Positions 56,142 to 64,000 of a DNA stretch of 64,000 bases are shown here, in pieces (the first letter of the stretch is position 1; the number at the start of each line of letters is the position of its first letter). The notes under the pieces are model-generated. The model saw only the letters and a program-made list of their open reading frames with translations, ran no database searches and was not told the origin of the DNA. This DNA is from Brachycybe producta (lineage: Eukaryota; Arthropoda; Diplopoda; Playtdesmida; Andrognathidae). The stretch lies in contig JAUPFP010000002.1 in the NCBI GenBank assembly GCA_036925085.1, positions 7,661,890-7,725,889 of the forward strand, in the 5' to 3' direction. The position numbers and the translations under genes are program-made.

Positions 56142-59100
56142 TTACAAATAGATATCGTAGATGCGAACGGAACAATCGGCTCCACAGGTAGCGAGCTGAT
56201 AAGCGTCTTTTCCTTCGTAGCTAATGTTTCGTTTCGGGTTGAAGCGCAGACGAGTCACAGTAAGGTGATGATGGTATCTTAATTCACAGTTAAGTTTGTA
56301 AATTTATAATATGCAAAACATTAGCGTCTTGACGTGCGAACCATGCATAAATAGTGCGGATAAATAACATGAAATTGACGTTTGTTTAAGGATACATGTT
56401 GTTTAATGTGCCACCAAGAGTCCAAATGCATTGGTTCTCATCTACTTTCCACTTGTATATATGGATGGTACCGTTGTCTAAGCCAACGGCTAACAAATAG
56501 CTGAAAAGTACAACATTGGGTCAGGTTTTTATAGTTTGAAAAGATGGTTTAAATCAGCTACCTCTGATTGGCTAGTAACCAAGGTGCAAAATCAACTGCA
56601 GTGACCGAATCTTCAAGGTTTAAAGCAGGTGTCGCAGCAGCCCAATTTCCAAGACTCGATGTGTTATCGTTTGAACACTGTTCTTTCCATACTATCGCCT
56701 ATAGGACAGAAACAGTGTAAGAATATCTTGAATTCTGTTGTCGTTTAAGATGTTTCCATGGGCTGGTTTTTGCTGGTTATTCTGCGTTTCACGGGAGCAA
56801 TGTGAAAAAAAAATTTTTTTAGTGTTTTAGAAACTAGAACAACAGTAAATGAATGAAACTAGTCGAATTTCATGTTTGTATCATTTAAAAATATCTAAAA
56901 AAAAAAATGATACCAACAAGGCAAATAGTGTTAATTGATTCAGATACTGTTGTAGTTTCTAAAACACGTTTCTCGTAAAAACCATCTTAATGTTGGTTCT
57001 GAAACACAGAATAACTGGAGTTCGAGAGATTTGTACACACAAATCGTCAACTGCAATCTGAGCATTTTACTTTTTTGTCCCTCGATCCAGTTGCGAAATA
57101 TCTACTATCGTGAGACCAAGTGCAAGTCCAGATTATCCTGGAATGTATGGAGTTGGTTTTATCGGAATAAGCCTCTCGATGCCAATTCTGGTCTGTTTCT
57201 CGAGCACTGTAAAGGCACCAGGTACGATCGCGAGACACTGAAAGCAGGCGCTTTCCACACGGAGAAAATGCCAACTGTGTAACCGTGAGACTGTGTCCGA
57301 TAAGCTGAGTCGTGTTTTTCCACGTAGTTGTGTTCCAAAGGAACACAGCTGCATGCTCTTGTTTAGACGCCTAAGAAAGTTTTAATAACGTTAGTCTTAA
57401 AACATTGTTGTCGAATGGTGTTGAGAGGGGGGGAAAAAAACATGAGTCTAACTTTACAAGCTGAAGCGAGAATAGTTCCATCAGGGTTGCTCGCAACACA
57501 GAATACTTCGTAACCGTGACCATAAAGCTTATGAACTTCAGGCCACAGAGTATTCTGAAGTAACATTTCCTCGGTCGGAGGTTCGTTAAGCGTTGTAGAT
57601 ATGAAATACGACTCAGGATAAATGTCTTTCGGATGTTTTGGTTCGTTGGTTTGAACTGGGCTCTTTTCAAACACGGCCTTGTTTGATAAACCTAAAGCAG
57701 GAACACTTGCTCCTTCAGGTGCGACTCTCTTAAGGAGAATCATTCGAAACGAGTATTAACATTAGATATTAACCGAAGTTAATTAACTGCAGACGTTGTG
57801 TTTAAGGTGTAACCAGAGTAAATTTTATTTTCTGTTAATCTAGATTTTTAGTCTTTCAGAAGCAATAGCAATAAAACATGTGTTTTTAAACTAGAAGGGT
57901 AGCTGAATTATTTGAAACTAATAAATCTGCCATAAAAAAAACTTATTTTAAAAGATAACATGAAATTACTATTAAGTGGTGAAGTAATTACCCTTGTAGT
58001 TTTTTGAAGTTTCTTTTAATTTTGTTTCTAAAATGTAGAATATACAGAGTTTGATTATATTATGAGCTGTTTAAAAATTAATTTTAAGCAAAATTCCTCT
58101 GGTTACATCTTAACATCTGTTGGCTTACGTCGCAGTTTAATGCCTCAATGTTGCGACTAGAAAGACGAGCGAAATTTTCCACAAAATTTTTCGGCGCTTC
58201 GAAGGCGCGTAAAACCTTTTCATCAGCTCCCGATGCAAACATGAGACGTCCCAACATTGTAATGCAAGTCAAGTCGTAGCCGTGCACTTGTGGCCTTGCA
58301 AGTTCATACCAAGAGGCTCGCTGGAAAGTAAATGTAGACTGTCAAATGGTATTCTAAAAGAATGGTCCTCTTAGGTCGAACCGTGGTTCCTTCATGCTTA
58401 TTCCACGGAGCATGCAATCGTGTCGTTTGATCGGCCGATACGCTCATTAGAAATTCTCCTTCTGGATCCCAGTCGATGTCACGTACATCTCTGAAATGTC
58501 CACTAACTGTGACACTCGATTTCCATTGTCCATTTTCCTAATTCAGAAACAATTTCTTGTTAAGTTATTCGTGCAGTTGTTACAAAATTAGAAATTTACT
58601 GTTTCGTTATGCCATAGATGAAATGCTCCTTGGTATCCGTGAGCAATAATAAATCGGCCATCGGGGCTGAATCGGTTTCCATAGAATCCTAACGTATTTC
58701 CTCCAACTTCCCCGACTCGTACCTTTTTCAAATATAAAAAAGGCGATTTGAGTTTTGTTTTCAATCTACTATTGGTTGATATACGAAAATGTAATTACTT
58801 TTTCGAGCCAAACCCCGAGATTTTGATCACATTCCCAGATTATCATAGTTTTGTCCATCGAAGCAGAAAGTAGTTTTAATGGTTGAAGTTGTGCAACACC
58901 TGATTTAACGTTCGGATATTTAATTTAATATAAAATATTTAATACATAAAGGATTTATATCGTTGAATATGTTGTTGTACCTATGTTTCTTTGAGGACAC
59001 CAATGGAGTCCATAAATCCAATTTTCGTGTCCTGCCATTATGGCATCCAGTCTAACTATGAATGATTTCGTCGTACCCTCTTAACAAATTGACTATTTTA

Positions 59101-61161
59101 GTATAGTTACGGGCTCGATTATTTCTTGGAATGACATTAGCAGTAACTTCACAAATAAAGTAACTGGAAATTCAGTTTCAGTGGGACTGATGGGACCTAA
59201 GGGTTGGGATGAAGTCTTGATGGAATGAGACCAAAATTTGTTACAATTTTCAATCTTTAGCGTGAACTTTCATTCTTAAATTTGGGAAAAGATATTTCAA
59301 ATTAAATGTTTTTCGTTGGCCATAATTTAAACTTCTTTCAAAAATTTATTTTTATTTATATGAACTTATCCTTTCCTCATCTCGTTTCTAACAAATTTCG
59401 AATCTGTTCTTCTTCAGTATTCAGATTATGTCTGTTATTCGAGAATCTTCAGTTATTTTTTATCCGATACTGTCAATATTATTTATTTAAGAAACACTTT
59501 CAAATTTCTCACCCCGTTCTGCAATGGTGTATGCGTTATCTTTGAGCTTGAGTTCGTCTTTTGATTTCGAATCCTCTTCCTTTTCTTCGAGAGACAGTCG
59601 CCATATTCGTATCAAACAATCCTGTGCAGCACTTGCAATCAGCAGATTTTTTTCATCTTTAAAATTTGACCATTTTAAAACTCTGATTATGAAACCTAAG
59701 CATTTTTTTCTTTTCATTAAAAACAAATGTATACTTTCTAATGCAATATCAATAGTTCTGATCCAATCTTCATGTCCGGATAATGATAATACTTTTTCAA
59801 ACTGAAACGAAATTTTTTAAAGTCACAAATTATCAGTTTTTTGGTTTAATTTTTTCATGTAAAACTTTTCGTTTTACTTCGGTTTTTCCTTTGATGTAAA
59901 TGTGGACTTTTGTATCTGTTCCTCCCAGTAGTAGAAGTGGAACTGTTAATATTAAAATGGGAACAAATATACTGAAGTTATAGTTCTATTTAGAAATAAT
60001 TCTGCTACTTTCAGACCCATGACTGAGCTACAATTCTAGTTTTTAAAACACCTTCAAGTTTCTCTTAATTTTGCTCCTGAAAGTTTGTCAAAGAAACTTA
60101 AGTCTGTTTATATTTAACCCTTTATAGTTATTACTGTTGCTTATAGACGCTTTTTTGCATTTTTATTTACACTTTACCATTTGTTTTTGGATTAAAACCA
60201 AATTTCAAATCCAAAACAAAGTCCGACTTGAAATTTATGCTTTGAATACATTTGATTCCTTCATCTGAAACCATAAGAATAATAAAAATCCAACCGTTTA
60301 AAACTATGTACTTTTAAGTATATCAATACCATCCAAACCATCTCTGATTTTCCCCCATATCTTAACGCTGGAATCAGATGATGCTGTCGCGAACAACCGA
60401 TCGAAACTAGCCCAGATTTCAGATTCGTCTTCCTCGACACAGATTCCATCGGTGACATTTACAGCATCACTGTGTCCTACAAGTTTACCAACTGGAGAAA
60501 GCTGAAAAACCCACGCAAAAAGTGGTAAAAAAGCAATGTCTGGAAATTTAACTATTCTTTAGACAATAATAACTTGCTTTTTCTGCATTTTCATTATTGA
60601 ATTTCCAATGAATAGCAGTTTTATCTGATGAACATGAAACTAGTTCAGAGACGGAATCTTTTTTTAATGAAAAATAAATCTTATTAGTTTTATTAGTTTA
60701 AACGTATTAAGACATTTAATGAAAACCAGCCTTGAAAACCGTTTTGTAGCCAACGAACAGAATTTACACGATCCCTATGAATGGCAGCTGTTTCGACGAC
60801 TGTACCACTTCCATTGGAATCCTTAAAAACAAGAACCACTTTAATATAATTCAGGTTATACGTAAGAGGTAGATTTAATGTGGTCCCTAGTATTGATATG
60901 CATGTTAACAACAAATTGGAGCTGCCATTGAGTTTGCATTAAAGGCCACATTAGCCAAACATCCACATATTTCAGAACATTTCTAAACAAATCCGTGACG
61001 TTATTAATAATAAATTGATCAAAATATGTAACCTGTGGATCGACTATCACGACGGAATTACTAGATCCGTAGCAAATTGTATTGTTTAGTCCCCAATCTA
61101 AACAATGTGGAACTCGATTGCAGCTTACACTAATGTAACGCGTATCTATGGAGGCCGCCAT
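56142..61161 (-). CDS. ELP2: Elongator complex subunit ELP2, WD40 protein (17 coding exons)
   Basis: Scaffold subunit of the Elongator Elp1-Elp2-Elp3 module, which modifies wobble uridines of tRNAs. Exons in gene order: 61161-61033, 60821-60740, 60657-60574, 60491-60330, 60264-60178, 59942-59878, 59801-59513, 59079-58981, 58899-58799, 58722-58600, 58537-58382, 58320-58129, 57728-57453, 57370-57071, 56698-56562, 56500-56396, 56277-56142. Phases agree and give about 840 residues (human about 826). Strong family matches: [146 protein letters not shown] and [14 protein letters not shown]. These fit the two seven-bladed propellers of ELP2. Exons 2-4 have alternative splice borders (60731 for the end of exon 2; a GC donor at 60577 with acceptor 60502 between exons 3 and 4). 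Three introns carry family A MITE pieces. Confidence 0.95.
56812..57030. repeat. Family A MITE in an ELP2 intron (exons 14-15)
   Basis: Left piece AGTGTTTTAGAAACTAGAAC. Right piece GTAGTTTCTAAAACACG then AACACAGAATAACTGGAG. Its right end lies about 40 bp from the ELP2 exon 14 donor. Confidence 0.55.
57875..58050. repeat. Family A MITE in an ELP2 intron (exons 12-13)
   Basis: Left piece AAACTAGAAGGGTAGCTGAA. Right piece TGGTGAAGTAATTACCCTTG then TAGTTTTTTG. The arms are short and the element is internally deleted. Confidence 0.55.
59080..59512 (-). other. ELP2 intron between exons 7 and 8
   Basis: The longest ELP2 intron, about 430 bp. It starts GTGAGA and ends TTGTTAAG on the minus strand. 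The plus-strand frame at 59306-59545 is antisense noise. No element was recognised. Confidence 0.6.
60005..60110. repeat. Family A MITE half in an ELP2 intron (exons 5-6)
   Basis: Solo right arm: TGAGCTACAATTCTAGTTTT, then ACACCTTCAAGTTTCTCTTA and TTTTGCTCCTGAAAG. Confidence 0.55.
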
Positions 61162-61766
61162 TTTTAAAAGCACGTTTCGTGATAATTGACAGCATATTAG
61201 GTAATCGACGCAGTGTACGTGACAGTAGAAATGTGAAGCTAGACATAAATCATAGGATGCCTAACATAACATGGCGTCTGTTAACGTTTCTAGCTATTGT
61301 AGGCCATGTTAGTTTACCCTTTTACTTGTATACATTTTAGCTTCCAAACATAACTGTTACATATCGGATCATGTCACTTTGTCGTTTATACAACTTTACT
61401 ATGAAGCGCTGTGGTCTAAATTGTGTCCAGGCTAAAGCAAGTGATAAGCTGTTATTCTTTGGTACATAAAATTGCCGTTTTAATGTGATATTTTTCATAT
61501 AATGCGTCAAAAGTTAAAAATTAACGTAATGCATGTCGTATATACATTTGTAAGTGTTTATAGTGATTTTTATAAGTGTAGTTATCTAAGGTTGTTTACC
61601 GATGAGTGGTATATTAATTATGTTTTTCTGGTTGTATGACGTCATTTTCTCATTTCCTTTATGAGGCGCCGTCGCCGCTGTTTATATTCTACTGGTTCTG
61701 TCTTTCGTTGTGTTTTTGACTCGTATTTGGCTAGAAACTTAAGATTACAATTATGATTGAATGATT
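61162..61766. promoter_or_regulatory. Divergent promoter region between ELP2 and the next gene
   Basis: About 600 bp separate the ELP2 start codon (minus) from the first plus-strand ATG at 61767. The region is less AT-rich near 61660-61690, with clustered CpG (GGCGCCGTCGCCGCTG). No TATA box was recognised. It probably serves both genes. Confidence 0.45.
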
Positions 61767-61784
61767 ATGGCGTCGTCAAATCAA
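61680..61784 (+). other. 5' exon of an unidentified plus-strand gene
   Basis: The exon ends CAAATCAA|GTAAGT at 61784. It contains an ATG at 61767 (GATTATGGCG) in a good context. That frame continues into the next exon (acceptor before 63064) for 20 codons and then stops at 63106-63108. This exon is therefore probably 5' UTR carrying a short upstream ORF. The 5' limit is a guess. Confidence 0.5.
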
Positions 61785-63063
61785 GTAAGTACTTTGGTTT
61801 ATTTGTAGATGTCATTTTCTTACGTTAACTTGTCTGTTATTTAATCTCTAAACGTTCAATAATCGTATTGAGGGCTGTATTATTATATGAAAATGGAGGG
61901 AACTGCAAAGCGGGCATCAGCGTAGCCTCATACAATATAAGTTTGAAGCACAGAGCAGGGCTTAGTGTACCGTAGGATTATTGTAAAAGGGGAGTTAGAA
62001 TATGGCGTCGTTGCTATATATATATGCATGTGCACAAAGCTCGACATGTTTGTACGCCCTATGCGCACAACGTTGCTTCGATTATAATACAACTGTATTT
62101 TTATTCTCGCGCGCTGTTATTTCATGTGGTTATTTTGTTTTATCATTTTGTTGTACAGATATTTTTGACAAAAAATAGACAAAGAGTTATTAGTTAACAC
62201 TTATTATTTATCATTCAATAGATTCAATTGTTTTGTTATATAATCTGATATTTTTTTTTCTGGTGTGTTGTTGCGTTTGTGCACCACCTGGTGGTGTTAA
62301 ATGCATTAATTTTACTAGCACTTTGAAAGCTTCTATAAGTTAATACTAGGAGGCGCTTTGAAATAATAGTTTGTTAAGTTTTATAGTTTCTCAGGTTAAA
62401 AGGCAACTTTGAAAAATAAATTGAAAGTTTATAAAGTGTTTCGAAGGGTAACATAATTTTATAAAAGTAGTTTCATGACGATATCTTTCAAAATAAACAT
62501 TTTATAATAGTTTGAAAATCTTATCATTTTCACTGACTCGTTTTGAAGTTTTTCCGTATATGATTCAGTTACTCTTCTAGTTATTAAAACATTTTATGAA
62601 GTTTGTAAAACAATTTTCACGCTAAGTCCACGTTTTTGTAGCTTTATTTTGATGCCGGTAGATGGCGCTATTGTCCTTTGTCGAAATAAAAATAGCAAAA
62701 AAAATGCTGTTGTTTTTTCGTTTCTATGGCAACATCATCCTATGGTTTCTATGGTAACGATTGAGATGAGATTTTTTTTTGGGGGGGGGGAGGATGGAGA
62801 GAGTGGGATGGTTTTGTTTTGTTGGCTTGGTAGCATTCCTTAAATTATACCCTCCACCCAGTCCACCCCACTTTGATTTAGTGCCATAAACATCCGGTTT
62901 ATGAATTTATTTTTAACGTCGTTCACTCATCCATGTGTTGGATCACATCAGATGTAAACTTATTTATTTCTAATTATTATTCGGTGATCCATATATATAG
63001 ACAATTGTGCGTTTTTTTTAAATTAATATTAATGAATTTTGTTTTTCTCTTGTCTATTTTTAG
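61785..63063 (+). other. Intron 1 of the unidentified gene
   Basis: Begins GTAAGT and ends TATTTTTAG. It contains a family A MITE copy at about 62385-62610, an inverted CACCACC-T-GGTGGTG motif near 62281, and a G-run near 62780. No gene supported. Confidence 0.5.
62385..62610. repeat. Family A MITE, degenerate copy
   Basis: The centre has ATATCTTTCAAAATAAACAT. The right arm has ATTCAGTTACTCTTCTAGTT. The left arm is heavily altered. Confidence 0.45.
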
Positions 63064-63263
63064 ATTACAAGATGGAATTCACTTCAATTTGTAAGCGAAA
63101 AAGATTGACGACGGTCAGAGAAGAGATAGATAGATAGAGAAGATAATATTATTAAAAAAAATGCTTGCGGAAAGAAGGTCTCTTCCCAGGAGAGATCCTA
63201 GTCACAGGTTGAGTGCAGCACCTGATGTAGGAAGTCCTGCCCATCTTGCCCACTCCAGACAGG
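63064..63263 (+). CDS. Exon with the likely start of an unidentified protein
   Basis: The acceptor is TTTTTAG|ATTACAAG and the donor CAGG|GTAGGA at 63264. The main ORF most likely starts at the ATG at 63161, preceded by A-rich sequence. It encodes 34 residues in this exon: MLAERRSLPRRDPSHRLSAA, then a Pro/His/Ser-rich stretch ending HSRQ, leaving phase 1. I do not recognise the protein. The basic, serine-rich start would suit a disordered N-terminus. The rest of the gene lies beyond the window. An alternative GTAAGC donor at 63091 would shorten the exon and keep the upstream frame open. Confidence 0.5.
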
Positions 63264-63854
63264 GTAGGACATCTGGCGAAACATTTTCTTACTATTATTT
63301 CCGGAGTTTTTTTTAATTTAATTTAATTACATTCATTGATCGTAATTAACATCCTCATTTTTTTAGCTGTTTTTCATTGGTGAGAATGGCTACCATTATC
63401 TTTATACAATCTGATATTAAAGTGATGCTTTTTGTGATTCGTGTAATCTTTTTTTTTTTTTTTTTTTTTTTGGAGGTTTGGCAATTTTGACTAAACTGCA
63501 ATTTATATTTTATTTTACTTTTATGCTTTTTTTTTTTAAAAAAAAAGACTGTTTGCTATTTCAGCTTTACTTTTTGTCTTTTCATTTTATGAGACAGAAA
63601 GAGAGGGATGTAGATGGAGAGAGAGCTAGAGAGAGAGAGAAAGATAGATAGTTAAGAGAGTTACAGAGTAAGAGAAAAAAGATCGAGTAAGAGAGAGAAA
63701 GATGATGAGAGAGAGAGAGATAGAGCTGGAGAGAGAGAAAGAGTGCTAGAGTAAGAGAGAAAAATGGAGAGAGAGAGAAAGAGTGCTAGAGTAAGAGAGA
63801 GAGAGTGAGAGTAAGAGAGAAATATGAAAAGAGAGAGAGAGATGGAGCTGAAGC
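63264..63854 (+). other. Intron 2 of the unidentified gene, with a GA-rich tract
   Basis: It starts GTAGGA. From about 63594 to 63843 it is an imperfect polypurine (GA)n tract of about 250 bp, with GATAGATA and GAGAGAGCTAGA variants. A T18-type run lies near 63451. The minus-strand frame at 63746-63955 is a by-product. Confidence 0.6.
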
Positions 63855-64000
63855 AGTGGCGTAGCTAGGCTTGGTTGCGCCCCCCCCGCCGCGTAAAACT
63901 TTGCGCCCCACTTGGGCTGCTTAAAACGTTGCGCTCCCTTTAAGTCCCCCTCCACTTAGCCTCATACTGGGGGGAGGTGCTATTTTGATGAACGGCGGAT
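63855..64000 (+). mobile_element. GTGGCGTAGCTAGG element, cut by the window end
   Basis: Starts AGTGGCGTAGCTAGGCTTGG, then a C-rich segment (GCGCCCCCCCCGCC). The end matches the left end of the 4822-5188 element. The right end is outside the window. Confidence 0.5.

Noticed and set aside
59524-59805. 93-codon plus-strand frame
   Set aside because: It is antisense to ELP2 exon 7.
62281-62296. CACCACC-T-GGTGGTG as a CTCF-like site
   Set aside because: A similar CCACCTGGTGG occurs inside the TIR element near 11630, so it is more likely a chance or repeat-borne motif. No supporting context.

Overview
The window is AT-rich nuclear DNA from an animal, most likely an invertebrate. The genes are intron-rich, the splice sites are GT-AG and polyadenylation signals are present. 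The receptor belongs to a peptide-GPCR group found only in bilaterians. I cannot name the species or phylum. No rRNA, CRISPR array, retroelement coding region or autonomous transposase was found.

Layout. (1) Positions 1-20.0 kb hold no gene I can support. They contain AT-rich DNA, small non-autonomous DNA transposons (MITEs), microsatellites and a Z-DNA-like minisatellite. (2) 20.0-49.1 kb is one plus-strand gene for a class A peptide receptor of the GnRH/AKH/corazonin-vasopressin type. Its four coding exons join in frame to a 480-residue protein. Its three introns are 8.5-9.7 kb and filled with repeats, including a 17-bp satellite, a (TA)n tract of almost 190 bp, and a 2.47-kb element with 100-bp inverted ends that are 99% identical. 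(3) 51.7-55.9 kb is the plus-strand gene for mitochondrial ATP synthase subunit beta (nine coding exons, 523 residues). (4) 56.1-61.2 kb is the minus-strand gene for Elongator subunit ELP2 (about 17 coding exons, about 840 residues). It converges on the ATP synthase gene, and the two polyadenylation signals are about 30 bp apart. (5) From 61.7 kb a third plus-strand gene begins, divergent from ELP2. Its 5' exon and a short first coding segment are visible and the rest lies outside the window.

The two housekeeping genes are compact. The receptor gene is inflated by repeats. The same palindromic MITE family (called A here) occurs in the intergenic DNA, in the receptor introns, in one ATP synthase intron and in three ELP2 introns. 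Several elements are nested, which gives a relative order of insertion. The genes have no obvious pathway link, apart from being a neuropeptide receptor, an oxidative phosphorylation enzyme and a tRNA-modification scaffold.

I did not find a clear new multi-gene system. The items most worth a second look are the 99%-identical inverted-repeat element at 45.7-48.2 kb, the receptor's altered TM6 and TM7 motifs, the six-frame-open Z-DNA-like minisatellite, the 42-unit satellite, and several perfect hairpins.
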